A stretch of 20,228 bases of DNA from Bacteroidota bacterium (GCA_003648395.1 QMPB01000012.1:1-20228); one strand, 5' to 3'. Counted from the stretch's first letter, positions 8,180-16,125 are shown. Notes: generated by a model not told the origin, from the sequence alone. Program-made: numbers and translations.

Positions 8180-8516
8180 ACTAATAGTATTTACAATTAT
8201 TATTGTACTGAAGCTTAATTTTTTTTTATTTTGTTAATCTTCAGATTATTTTTGGGTTATTAAAGTATCAAATGTAATTCTATAACTTAGCTGCTTTTAA
8301 TAGCTTATATAAAGATGTTACAATTTGAAATAGAATATAAGTTATGTTCTTATTTAATAATTGTTTAGTATAAAAATGCTTTTTCTTGAATAACGCTATA
8401 TACTGTATGTAATAGCTTGAACAGTAGAATAATGAGAATTAATACTTTTAAAACTAGTAAGATATATGTTATATGAATAACAAAAATACAATGCGTATTA
8501 TTATAAATTTTAGTGC
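8180..8516. other. intergenic region upstream of the first octaheme module
   Basis: AT-rich, about 340 bases, between the terminator of the psr-like operon and the octaheme gene at 8179. Apart from the minus-strand -7 box at 8269-8276 I see no gene, RNA or strong repeat. An open frame of about 33 codons beginning near 8474 runs through the terminator hairpin and is not credible. Confidence 0.6.
8269..8276 (-). promoter_or_regulatory. possible -7 promoter element for the octaheme gene at 8179
   Basis: On the minus strand this reads TACATTTG, an exact match to TAnnTTTG, 89 bases before the start codon. No clear TTG is found at -33, so the call rests on one box only. Confidence 0.4.
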
Positions 8517-8518
8517 AA

Positions 8519-8548
8519 AAAAAAGAAGGAATAAGCTCCTTCTTTTTT
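8519..8548 (-). terminator. intrinsic terminator of the eight-gene psr-like operon
   Basis: Perfect 12-base inverted repeat (8519-8530 and 8537-8548) with a GC-containing stem GAAGGA/TCCTTC and a 6-base loop. Its minus-strand arm ends in a run of eight T. It lies 22 bases after the stop codon of the tandem rhodanese gene and marks the end of the operon that starts at 16054. Confidence 0.85.
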
Positions 8549-8570
8549 ATTACAGTATATTTTTTAAGTA

Positions 8571-9677
8571 TTAATCACATACTTCACTTGGATCAGGGAG
8601 TACAACCTCATGATGTTTAAAGTTAAGGTCTGGATTAATTATTTTATTAGCTTTTGCTTTTACTTCTTTACTTGGTACTTCACCTAAAACTAATTCGTAA
8701 TTCATAACAACATTCTTCTCGTTATATGTAGGCCATTTGTTCTTTACAGAATAGTTATACATAAAGCTGTTAACTCCATATCTTAAACTATAAGCATCAT
8801 AACCTAGCAACCTTAAATATGCAACTAAAGAAGACCCTTGATGACCAATATAACAGTATACTACTATTTTTTTGTCGGTAGGTAGAGTTGATAAGTCACT
8901 ATTAATATTCATGCTCTTTTTTGGTTGATACCAAGTGGAACCTTTCAAATGTTTAATATTATACCTACTTTCTGAAACATAATTAACTACATAATAGTCT
9001 TTGTAATTTTCCATTAGCTTATCAATAGTAATAGCAAAATTATGTTCAATTTCTTTCTCAGCTCTTAATTCTAAAATTTCAGAAATTGTTCTACCTTTAG
9101 TATTAATAGCAGGGTAGGCTCCTTTTTTATTCTTCTTAGTAGGTTCAGATGTTAAATAATTGTCGTATTTATTACCAATGTTTTTATTCCACTGATTTGT
9201 TACCTTACTATTCCAAGCACTCATACCGTACTTCATTGCATAAGTTGAACCATAGCCAATTGCTCTTAGCATGCTTGTAATATATGCTGCAGCTTGACCC
9301 GTATTGTCAATAATTACAACTTTGTGATACTGATATATATTTATTGATTTCAAGAAATCAATAAGCATCTCACGATCAACATTAATTGCTCCATCAATAT
9401 GCCCATTAACATAATCTTCGTGAAAGCGAGTATCCAAAAGTAGATAATTATCTTTATAATCATTTACATCTTCAGCACTAATTAGGTATGGTGAGGCTAC
9501 ACCATTTATATAATCACCACTATTTGTAAATAAGTTTAGAAGGGCTTCTGATTGATTAGATATTTTAGGAATATCTATTTTTGCAGCCTTACTTTCTAAA
9601 GGTTCACTAGAGCATGATGTAATTGCTACTACAGATATTAGTAGTACAAATGCTATATATTTATTTAGGTTTTTCAT
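8571..9677 (-). CDS. tandem-domain rhodanese lipoprotein ending in Cys-Asp
   Basis: 368 residues; lipoprotein signal with lipobox AITSC (Cys22). Two rhodanese domains follow, as in thiosulfate sulfurtransferases. Domain 1 (about 60-160) keeps LLDTRFHEDYVNGHIDGAIN but its active-site loop reads IIDNTGQAA (122-130), with no cysteine. Domain 2 (about 195-305) keeps the loop VYCYIGHQGSS with catalytic Cys275, the usual division of labour in two-domain rhodaneses. After the fold a 60-residue tail ends PSEVCD, so Cys367 is the next-to-last residue, as in the two genes just upstream. Last gene of the operon, 21 bases after its neighbour. Probable role: periplasmic sulfurtransferase moving sulfane sulfur between thiosulfate or polysulfide and an acceptor, perhaps the GGGCD proteins. 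The acceptor is inference. Confidence 0.86.
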   Translation of the reverse strand: MKNLNKYIAFVLLISVVAITSCSSEPLESKAAKIDIPKISNQSEALLNLFTNSGDYINGVASPYLISAEDVNDYKDNYLLLDTRFHEDYVNGHIDGAINVDREMLIDFLKSINIYQYHKVVIIDNTGQAAAYITSMLRAIGYGSTYAMKYGMSAWNSKVTNQWNKNIGNKYDNYLTSEPTKKNKKGAYPAINTKGRTISEILELRAEKEIEHNFAITIDKLMENYKDYYVVNYVSESRYNIKHLKGSTWYQPKKSMNINSDLSTLPTDKKIVVYCYIGHQGSSLVAYLRLLGYDAYSLRYGVNSFMYNYSVKNKWPTYNEKNVVMNYELVLGEVPSKEVKAKANKIINPDLNFKHHEVVLPDPSEVCD

Positions 9678-9698
9678 CTATTTAATATTTATTATTAA

Positions 9699-10307
9699 TT
9701 AATCACATCCACCACCAGCAGCACTTTTCTTTTTACGTTTAAAAGTAGCAGTTCCTGTAGGTTTTTTAGTTTTTGCAGAATAGTTTTGTGCGCCGGAAGT
9801 CTCAGAAACTATTTTAGCATAATCATACTGAACTATTTCAGGGTTGTAATGCGCAGAATATATATTATAGTTATCTATAATATTATTTTTAATAAAATCA
9901 TAACTTCCTAAAATAATAAAATAGTTTTTTACCCCTAGTTGCTGAAGAAAGAAACCTGCAAAAATTGCCTGCTCAGTTGATTCTCCATAAATAATATTTA
10001 CTCTACCTTGGTCAATGAATGTTTTACAGTTGTTGTTCTTATTCATCGTTCTAAAAGGAATATTAATTGCTCCTTCAATATGACCATTCTCAAATTTAGA
10101 AGGGTTTCTAAGGTCAATAAATTTATACGTAGCCAAATCACTTCCAGAATAAAGGATATCAGCTAGTAGTTGTGGAGACAATACATATGCTTGGTCCACA
10201 GCCTGCTTAGAAGCCTCTTCTACAGTGAGTTTAAATCGTCGTTGCTCCTTAGTACATGACGTAAGGGCAATAATGCTTATTATTATTATTACAAGATATT
10301 TTTTCAT
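9699..10307 (-). CDS. rhodanese-like lipoprotein lacking the catalytic Cys, with C-terminal GGGCD tail
   Basis: 202 residues. Lipobox ALTSC places lipidated Cys18 at the mature N-terminus. One rhodanese fold (about 40-140) is recognisable from FIDLRNPSKFENGHIEGAIN. The active-site loop reads IIYGESTEQA, with Gly108 where the catalytic cysteine belongs, so ordinary sulfurtransferase activity at that site is not expected. Cys94 (NNNCKTF) is an extra cysteine outside the loop. After the fold comes a polar linker (about 150-187) and a strongly basic tail KRKKKSAAGGGCD carrying Cys201. The same last 13 residues end the neighbouring 207-residue protein. I infer a role as sulfur carrier or scaffold for the Psr-like enzyme, the tail cysteine being the working thiol; this is not established. 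Alternatives are a disulfide, metal or attachment site. Confidence 0.82.
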   Translation of the reverse strand: MKKYLVIIIISIIALTSCTKEQRRFKLTVEEASKQAVDQAYVLSPQLLADILYSGSDLATYKFIDLRNPSKFENGHIEGAINIPFRTMNKNNNCKTFIDQGRVNIIYGESTEQAIFAGFFLQQLGVKNYFIILGSYDFIKNNIIDNYNIYSAHYNPEIVQYDYAKIVSETSGAQNYSAKTKKPTGTATFKRKKKSAAGGGCD

Positions 10308-10319
10308 AGTATGTATATA

Positions 10320-10943
10320 TTAATCACAACCGCCACCAGCTGCAGATTTTTTCTTACGTTTAATAGGTAAACTAGTTTTTTTCTTAATAACAGTTTCTCC
10401 AACAGTTGATCCACCACCAAAATAATAACTAGCAGCTTTTCTAAAACTATACATTTCAAACTCTGTTCTAAGAGCTGTTTCTTTAGGTTCTTTAGGTTTT
10501 AGAATCGTTTCTACCCACCTATTAAGACCTCCTTTAAGAATGTAAATATTCTTATAAGTTAGTCTGCTTGTTAACATCCATGCTTTAACTGCTAAGTCAG
10601 AGCTGTTGGAATATAAGATAATAGTTCTTACATCTTGATCCAATACCTCTTTGTATTGTTTGTCAGCAAGGTTTTCTAATGGAATATTGATTGCACCAGA
10701 TAGGCTATATTTATCAAATTCTGTTTTTGTCCTTAAATCTATCAACATGATAGTTGGGTCATCAGACATCATTTTACGAGCTAACTCATCAGTGGTTACA
10801 TATTTGTTTGTTTGCGATATAATATCAATTAAATCGCAAGGTTGTACTTTCTCAAAAGGTTCTTTCTGTGTAGAATCGATAATGAATACTCCAAAAGCTC
10901 CAATAACTAGCAGTACGACAAAAAGTATACTTATTTTGTTCAT
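10320..10943 (-). CDS. rhodanese-like exported protein lacking the catalytic Cys, with C-terminal GGGCD tail
   Basis: 207 residues; an N-terminal hydrophobic segment (about 4-22) without a lipobox, so probably a signal anchor or cleaved signal. The rhodanese fold (about 45-145) shows IMLIDLRTKTEFDKYSLSGA and YILKGGLNRWVE, but the active loop is LYSNSSDLA, with Ser112 in place of the catalytic cysteine. Cys36 lies before the fold. A linker rich in Gly, Ser and Lys (about 150-193) leads to KRKKKSAAGGGCD, with Cys206. It is identical over the last 13 residues to the next gene but the folds have diverged a lot, so the tail is under selection of its own. First of three rhodanese-like genes in the operon, 12 bases after the transporter half. 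Proposed role: mobile sulfane-sulfur carrier; not proven. Confidence 0.82.
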   Translation of the reverse strand: MNKISILFVVLLVIGAFGVFIIDSTQKEPFEKVQPCDLIDIISQTNKYVTTDELARKMMSDDPTIMLIDLRTKTEFDKYSLSGAINIPLENLADKQYKEVLDQDVRTIILYSNSSDLAVKAWMLTSRLTYKNIYILKGGLNRWVETILKPKEPKETALRTEFEMYSFRKAASYYFGGGSTVGETVIKKKTSLPIKRKKKSAAGGGCD

Positions 10944-10955
10944 TTAATCTAATTT

Positions 10956-11558
10956 TTAAAGTTTATAATTAGTACTAGCTACAACCTTCTTTTGAATGAT
11001 TGAAACAGCAAAGAATGCTACTGCAGCAATAATTGTAAGTAATAGAATAAACAATCCATCACTAATTCCCATCCATTCTGCAATATTTACTCTTCCCATA
11101 GCTCCACTATTACGAAGGTCTTTCCATAATAGGTCAAAAGAAAATGCGTATCCAAAGATACCTATAATTGCACCAAGAACAAAAATCATTGCATCAATTT
11201 TACCAGTTACAGCAGCACAGATACTTGTTCCGGGGCAAAAGCCTCCAATAATAAATCCAAACGCCATAATAAATCCACCAATTAATGTTGGTATCCAGTA
11301 TGTTTGCGGATAGAATGTTAGGTTTATGTCCATAATTCCATAATGATTTAGAAAGAACATAATTATAGCAGCAGTAATTGCTGCTGAGAAGAATACTTTT
11401 AATACAACAAAGTCGTAGCCATAAAATACGCCAGCAAGTTTTCGTGTATTAGTAAATCCGGCAGCCTCTAAAAAGAAGCCAAAGCCTATGCCGATGAAAA
11501 AACCAATTAAAATATTAATTTCTTCGCTTATTAGCTCCTGAGGAAATAATGGTCCCAT
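10956..11558 (-). CDS. YeeE/YedE-family sulfur transport protein, half-size (second half)
   Basis: Integral membrane protein of 200 residues with about five helices. The conserved motif GGFCPGTSICAA (105-116) carries Cys108 and Cys114; Cys108 sits in the membrane-embedded loop type which, in YeeE/YedE proteins such as the thiosulfate importer TsuA, lines the substrate path. Family members of full size hold two such repeats in one chain; here the partner is the separate 172-residue protein encoded 23 bases upstream. EAAGFTNTRKLAGVFYG near the N-terminus is also typical. It lies between the psr-like genes and the rhodanese genes, which supports transport of thiosulfate or a related sulfane-sulfur compound. 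Direction and exact substrate cannot be read from sequence. Confidence 0.85.
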   Translation of the reverse strand: MGPLFPQELISEEINILIGFFIGIGFGFFLEAAGFTNTRKLAGVFYGYDFVVLKVFFSAAITAAIIMFFLNHYGIMDINLTFYPQTYWIPTLIGGFIMAFGFIIGGFCPGTSICAAVTGKIDAMIFVLGAIIGIFGYAFSFDLLWKDLRNSGAMGRVNIAEWMGISDGLFILLLTIIAAVAFFAVSIIQKKVVASTNYKL

Positions 11559-11581
11559 AGTTTATTAATTTTTTAAAAAGT

Positions 11582-12100
11582 TTATATCCAAAGTTTTCTA
11601 AAGAAATATGCGATAATATAACCGCCGCCAAAGATTGCAATAAGTCCAATAAAGCCACTTAGGGATAAAACACCCATTCCCGACATTACCATACCTGATG
11701 TACATCCTCTACCTAATTGCGATCCAATACCAAATAATGCACCACCTATTAAGGCGTAGATTAATCGTTTATTATTGGTTATTTTAGGTGCTTTTCCTAT
11801 TTCCATTTTTAATCGCCCAGCAAAGGCTGCCGAAATAATAGCTCCTACAATAACGCCTAGCACTTCAAAAACTAACCATGTTTTGGCAGGAGAATGTTCC
11901 CCGCCAACTCTAGCTTTAAAGAAGCTCGCATTGCTTGCATAATCGTGGTTTACTGCATCTACAGTAGCAACCACGACAGACTTAAGTGCGCCACTGGCTC
12001 CAAGTCCCTCTCCTGAGAAATAATATGCCAATACCATAAATATGCCAATGAATATTCCAGCTAGGTATGGGTTCATAAATTTTTTGCTTTTATCTTCCAT
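11582..12100 (-). CDS. YeeE/YedE-family sulfur transport protein, half-size (first half)
   Basis: 172 residues with about four membrane helices. The motif GIGSQLGRGCTSGMVMSG (124-141) holds the only cysteine, Cys133, matching the GRGCTSGH-type loop of the YeeE/YedE family; the usual histidine after SG is Met here. A helix near the N-terminus (about 13-28) and a periplasmic or cytoplasmic stretch rich in Ala, His and Asp (40-72) precede it. It is followed 23 bases later by the second half. Together they would make one transporter with a cysteine relay, as described for TsuA-type thiosulfate uptake. Paired half-size genes of this family are common in Bacteroidota and elsewhere. Confidence 0.85.
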   Translation of the reverse strand: MEDKSKKFMNPYLAGIFIGIFMVLAYYFSGEGLGASGALKSVVVATVDAVNHDYASNASFFKARVGGEHSPAKTWLVFEVLGVIVGAIISAAFAGRLKMEIGKAPKITNNKRLIYALIGGALFGIGSQLGRGCTSGMVMSGMGVLSLSGFIGLIAIFGGGYIIAYFFRKLWI

Positions 12101-12123
12101 AATAATTATTAAGAATTTTAAGG

Positions 12124-13125
12124 TTAAAGAATATTGAATCCTGATGCCTGTCCAGCATACACCATTATAAATCTAAATAGTAAACCTCCCATTAATATTA
12201 AGAAAGCAGGAATAGCTATTGGAATATGATATCCACGAAGTTCCATAATTTCTAATATTGCAGGAAGTACTAATCCCATGCCAACTACTAATACCCAAAA
12301 TACAACTGTATAAGGTCCGCCTAATAGTAATTGTGCAGCTTCTACTTGCGCAATTCCACTTGAAAGGAAACCCATAAACATATGTACTATAAAGAATAAC
12401 TCTATTGCAATTAACATTAAGTCGATTTTGCTATATAAAGTTCTTTCTTTATGGTCGTTACTCATCCACATTAATAATGCAGCTGCTGTACTTACCCCTG
12501 ATGTTAAAAACAGAGGTCCTAGTATTGCAGTATTCCATAATGGACGTGCGTTAAATGCAGATAATAGAATACCAGTATAAACACCAAGTACAATTGACAA
12601 ACCTATTGTAACATATGCAACTAATGCACGGTTCTTAATAAAGATATCCATTATTGTTGGTAAAACAGGTAATTTCTTAATTAGGTTATTTGCCCACTCA
12701 AGAAGCCCTATCATTTTGCAATTGGATTTATTCTCTTTTAGGTATTCAATAATATCATCAAGATAACTCAAAGGCCATAGAATAGCAGGTATCATTATCA
12801 CAGATAATGTCCAAGCTCCCCACGACATAGGAGATTCAATTCTGAAATGTAGGAATAATTGCCAGAAATACAATATATGATGTAAATCGTATAATAACAA
12901 CATTAGTCCAAGAATAATGATGATTGGTGCAATTATTGGCGCTACTTTTACTGTCATAGGCATAGTATCAGCTTTGCCTTTTAGATAAAAGAAGCTAGAG
13001 AAAAATAGCAATCCTGCTGCGAGTCCTCCAAAAAACAGATAAAGCGCTATTGGGCCTCCCCATATTTCTAAATGAGGATATATATGTGGTACTGCCCTGC
13101 CACTTACATTTATTATTTCTTCCAT
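12124..13125 (-). CDS. psrC: polysulfide reductase membrane subunit, NrfD/PsrC family
   Basis: 333 residues, about eight transmembrane helices, no cofactor motifs. The N-terminal IWGGPIALYLFFGGLAAG is the hallmark of NrfD/PsrC proteins, which bind menaquinol and pass its electrons to the PsrB-type iron-sulfur subunit. Gene order A-B-C with 14 bases to the ferredoxin gene fits a PsrABC complex. A membrane subunit of this kind, and not a heme b protein, is why I name the complex after polysulfide reductase instead of PhsABC thiosulfate reductase. Other NrfD-containing complexes (tetrathionate TtrC, arsenate ArrC) remain possible, but the sulfur genes beside it favour a sulfur substrate. Confidence 0.87.
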   Translation of the reverse strand: MEEIINVSGRAVPHIYPHLEIWGGPIALYLFFGGLAAGLLFFSSFFYLKGKADTMPMTVKVAPIIAPIIIILGLMLLLYDLHHILYFWQLFLHFRIESPMSWGAWTLSVIMIPAILWPLSYLDDIIEYLKENKSNCKMIGLLEWANNLIKKLPVLPTIMDIFIKNRALVAYVTIGLSIVLGVYTGILLSAFNARPLWNTAILGPLFLTSGVSTAAALLMWMSNDHKERTLYSKIDLMLIAIELFFIVHMFMGFLSSGIAQVEAAQLLLGGPYTVVFWVLVVGMGLVLPAILEIMELRGYHIPIAIPAFLILMGGLLFRFIMVYAGQASGFNIL

Positions 13126-13139
13126 ATTGATTTATGTTT

Positions 13140-13676
13140 TTACTTTAAAAAATATAATTGAGGATTTGTTCCTGCTTCAGGTGCTAGAACGTACCAATCT
13201 TTTTCTTTTAATATGATAGATACATCACTTTTAGGATCATCTAAATCGCCAAATATTAAACAACTTGTAGGGCAAACATCCACACATGCTGTATTAAGTC
13301 CTTGTTCCAATCGGTGATCGCAGAAAGTACATTTGTCAACATAGCCATCTGGATGAACATAACGTGCATCGTAAGGGCAAGATTCAATACATGCTCCACA
13401 ACCAATACACTCATCATGTGTAACCTTTACGATACCACCTTCAATAACGTGGCTTGCTCCAGTAGGGCAAGTACGTACACATGGTGTATTCTCGCAATGC
13501 ATACAACGCTCTGATTTGAAATGCATTTGTACAGTATCAGGATAGGTGCCTTTTACAGCTTCAACTATCCAGTCTCTACAAAACCCTAATGGGACATTGT
13601 TTTCTGTTTGGCACGCGACTACACAATCGGAGCATCCGACGCATTTTCTCGTATCCATTGCCATTGCATACCTCAT
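13140..13676 (-). CDS. psrB: four-cluster ferredoxin subunit, PsrB/PhsB type
   Basis: 178 residues with sixteen cluster cysteines in four groups (Cys12/15/18/22, 58/61/66/70, 90/93/96/100, 116/119/131/135), binding four [4Fe-4S] clusters, plus Cys33 and Cys139. It lacks a signal peptide, as expected for a subunit carried through the Tat pore with its molybdoenzyme partner. Its start overlaps the stop of psrA by four bases (ATGA), a sign of translational coupling. It would wire electrons from PsrC to PsrA on the periplasmic face of the inner membrane. Confidence 0.92.
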   Translation of the reverse strand: MRYAMAMDTRKCVGCSDCVVACQTENNVPLGFCRDWIVEAVKGTYPDTVQMHFKSERCMHCENTPCVRTCPTGASHVIEGGIVKVTHDECIGCGACIESCPYDARYVHPDGYVDKCTFCDHRLEQGLNTACVDVCPTSCLIFGDLDDPKSDVSIILKEKDWYVLAPEAGTNPQLYFLK

Positions 13677-16054
13677 GATTTAGCCTCCTCTTTAGTGTGT
13701 GTTTCCTTTGTATGTTCTTTTTTAGCTTCACTTTTCTTCTCTGTTTCCTTCTTTTTATTTTCCGAAGCTTCTTTTTTCTTAGCAGCATTTGCTTTCCAAT
13801 CAGCAGCTGCAATTATTTCTTCTCTACTAGGTTCTTCTAATACAAAAGTTACAAAATTATTACGCATTCCTGTTCCACCCATTATTGGGTCAACTTTAAT
13901 TTTTGTAATTAAAGGAATATCATTAATTCCACGACCTCTAGCTCTAGATAGTTTCTTGTTTGTATGGCCAAATCCATGTACCATATAAATTGAATCAGGA
14001 CGAATACGCTCAGTTAATCGTGCTTTTGTAGAAAATTCACTAATAACTCCATCTTGGTTTTTCAACCAAATATCAGAGTTGTTTTCAATTCCCCATAATT
14101 TAGCAGTTCGTGGGTTAATCCATATACTGTTAGTTTCGTATAAATCGTATAGGTACGGATTATTTTGAGTTCTACCAAAAGTATGCATAGGAGCTCTACC
14201 ATAAACTAAGTGATAAAAACCAGGATCTGGTGAATCGTGCCTAGTAAACTTAGGCATTGCATCATATCCTTTTTCTGCAAAATCTGTAGAGTATAGTTCT
14301 ATTTTACCAGTATTGGTATTGAATTCGTAATCCTCACCAGGTAAAAGGTAAATTGGTTCTGTAGAAGGGAAGGTTTTAACACCAATCTTCTTCATCTCTT
14401 CTAATGAAGAACCCACTTGTTTAAATTGCCAGTCAAGAACCTCTTCAAGATTCTTCCATGGATAATATTTTTCTAATCCTAATCTATGTCCAAGTTCTTT
14501 AGCCATCCACCATGCAGGTTTTGAATCATACTTGGCTTCAACGGCAGGCATACGGAAAGCAACTTGTGCTACTCTGTTTTTACCAGCTCTACTATAGTCA
14601 TGACGTTCTAGGTATGTAGATTCAGGAAGTACTACATCAGCATAACCTGTCATTTCCATTGGCATAGTATCAACAACTACAATTAGTTCTTGGTTTTCTA
14701 TTGCTTTAAACATCTTAATTCTGTCAGGAATTGTATTTATAACACTAGTACCTGCTATAAACCAACCTTTAATTTGATGTTTCTTATCAAACTCAGGAAG
14801 ACTAGCTTCTATTAATACGTTAGTAAGACCAACAGCTGCATTCTTAAATTTTGGTTTTGTGATATCTTGCCAGCTCCAATGTGGATGAGGGAAAGCAGGT
14901 ACTGGGTATTTAGGTAGTTTTTGCTTAACTCCCATATACATTCCACCTCTTCGGCCATAAGCACCAAGTAGTGCATTAATCATAGCCATTGCTCTTTCTC
15001 TTTGTGTATCATCACCATACCATGTAGTGTGACGACCTGGGTGAATAACCGACGCAGGAGACGCAGCAGCCATTGTGTGAGCTGATTTACGAATTAATTC
15101 AGGGTTAATTGTTGTAATACCAGCGGCCCATTCTGGAGTGTAATTTGCAACATGTGCTTTAAGCTCCTCAAAGCCATAAGCGTATTTGTCTATATATTCT
15201 TTATCGTAAATATTGTCATATATTAATACGTGCATCCATGCTAATAATAAAGCCATATCTGTACCAGGCTTAATAGCTAGCCAATGTGTGGCTTTTGATG
15301 CTACAGTAGATAATCTAGGATCAACAACAATGATTTTTGCTTCATTATCAATTGCAGTAGAAACTTCCTGCACAAATGAGTTGTGCATATTTTCTCCAAT
15401 ATGATTACCTATAAAGACAATGCATTTTGAGTTTTGCATATCAGCAGGTTCTGGAGAACCAACTCCTGATCCAAAGGTAGCAAAGAATCCTGCCTCACGA
15501 GGGCCTGCACATTGTGCATAAGCTGGCTCAGCATGGTTTTCATTTCCAAATGCTTTAAATAAGTATTCAAAATGTTTGGCAGGAGCACCATGTACAAAAA
15601 GAGCCATGTTTTCTTTACCATAGTCTTTTTTAATACCATTCATTTTATTGGCAATATAATCCAAAGCAACATCCCATTCAGCCTCTTCATAATATTGTTT
15701 TCCATTTGCATCAGTTCTACGAATCAAAGGTTTTTTAAGTCGATCTTCATCTTCGTACATTCCCAAACCACCTGTTCCACGAGGGCAAAGTTTTCCTCTT
15801 GCATGCTGGTCTTCGTCATTACCAATAAGTTTCTTAATGTTGCCTTCTTTATCTTTATAAACCCAAGCAGCACATTTCCAGAAACATACCTCACAATAAG
15901 TAGGAGTTCGAGTTAGTTCGCTATCAAGCATGTCTTTTTTTACATGCACTGCTTCACTAACTTTCTGAACCGACCCCAAAACAGACCCTGCAATAGCCAT
16001 ACCCGCGGTACTAGCTCCAGCAATCTTAATAAATTGTCGTCTGGTAGTTTTCAT
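13673..16054 (-). CDS. psrA: molybdopterin oxidoreductase catalytic subunit, PsrA/PhsA type, with Tat signal
   Basis: 793 residues. A twin-arginine signal TTRRQFIKIAG (3-13) followed by a hydrophobic stretch directs it to the periplasm. Cys54, Cys57, Cys61 and Cys90 (YCEVCFWKC ... LCPRG) bind the N-terminal [4Fe-4S] cluster. Cys182 in AYAQCAGPREAG is the likely molybdenum ligand, as in polysulfide and thiosulfate reductases. Conserved molybdopterin segments include VFIGNHIGENMHNSF, VIHPGRHTTWYGDD and VLPESTYLERHDY. The extreme C-terminus (about 749-793) is an unusual Lys/Glu-rich tail. First gene of the eight-gene operon; the promoter box at 16118-16125 lies upstream. The substrate is most likely polysulfide or thiosulfate; tetrathionate or arsenate cannot be ruled out from sequence alone. 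Confidence 0.9.
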   Translation of the reverse strand: MKTTRRQFIKIAGASTAGMAIAGSVLGSVQKVSEAVHVKKDMLDSELTRTPTYCEVCFWKCAAWVYKDKEGNIKKLIGNDEDQHARGKLCPRGTGGLGMYEDEDRLKKPLIRRTDANGKQYYEEAEWDVALDYIANKMNGIKKDYGKENMALFVHGAPAKHFEYLFKAFGNENHAEPAYAQCAGPREAGFFATFGSGVGSPEPADMQNSKCIVFIGNHIGENMHNSFVQEVSTAIDNEAKIIVVDPRLSTVASKATHWLAIKPGTDMALLLAWMHVLIYDNIYDKEYIDKYAYGFEELKAHVANYTPEWAAGITTINPELIRKSAHTMAAASPASVIHPGRHTTWYGDDTQRERAMAMINALLGAYGRRGGMYMGVKQKLPKYPVPAFPHPHWSWQDITKPKFKNAAVGLTNVLIEASLPEFDKKHQIKGWFIAGTSVINTIPDRIKMFKAIENQELIVVVDTMPMEMTGYADVVLPESTYLERHDYSRAGKNRVAQVAFRMPAVEAKYDSKPAWWMAKELGHRLGLEKYYPWKNLEEVLDWQFKQVGSSLEEMKKIGVKTFPSTEPIYLLPGEDYEFNTNTGKIELYSTDFAEKGYDAMPKFTRHDSPDPGFYHLVYGRAPMHTFGRTQNNPYLYDLYETNSIWINPRTAKLWGIENNSDIWLKNQDGVISEFSTKARLTERIRPDSIYMVHGFGHTNKKLSRARGRGINDIPLITKIKVDPIMGGTGMRNNFVTFVLEEPSREEIIAAADWKANAAKKKEASENKKKETEKKSEAKKEHTKETHTKEEAKS

Positions 16055-16117
16055 AAGTTTTATATTATTATCTAAATTATTCCTAATTACTATGTAGTTT
16101 TATATTAATCTACTGCA

Positions 16118-16125
16118 CAAAGATA
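16118..16125 (-). promoter_or_regulatory. -7 promoter element of the psr-like operon
   Basis: Reads TATCTTTG on the minus strand, an exact Bacteroidota -7 match, and continues TGC as many such promoters do. It lies 63 bases before the psrA start codon. No TTG is found at -33, which fits a promoter that needs an activator; the palindrome at 16151-16162 would be centred near -42 to -45. Confidence 0.5.

Noticed and set aside
8474..8573. Short plus-strand frame of about 33 codons
   Set aside because: It reads through the operon terminator hairpin; composition is that of AT-rich spacer.
9699..10943. The terminal cysteine as part of a longer, read-through or selenocysteine-containing reading frame
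   Set aside because: The codons are TGT GAT TAA in all three operon members; no UGA codon or downstream extension with coding character is present.
8571..10943. Calling the rhodanese trio Sox-system SoxY/SoxZ genes because of the GGC tails
   Set aside because: The folds are clearly rhodanese, with no SoxY or SoxZ domain and no soxABX nearby; only the tail is analogous.
10996..11313. Plus-strand open frame of 105 codons inside the YeeE/YedE gene
   Set aside because: It is antisense to a well supported membrane protein gene, shows no recognisable motif, and its Ile/Pro-rich content follows from complementing hydrophobic codons.
13576..13812. Minus-strand frame encoding a very Lys/Arg-rich protein across the psrA-psrB junction
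   Set aside because: It is an out-of-frame reading of the Lys/Glu-rich psrA tail and the psrB start, both supported in their own frames.
15572..15916. Plus-strand open frame of 114 codons inside psrA
   Set aside because: Antisense shadow of a conserved molybdopterin enzyme; no family features.
1902..16054. Genomic island or mobile element carrying the sulfur genes
   Set aside because: No transposase, integrase, tRNA target site or flanking direct repeats were seen and base composition looks even; kept only as a question in the paralogue finding.
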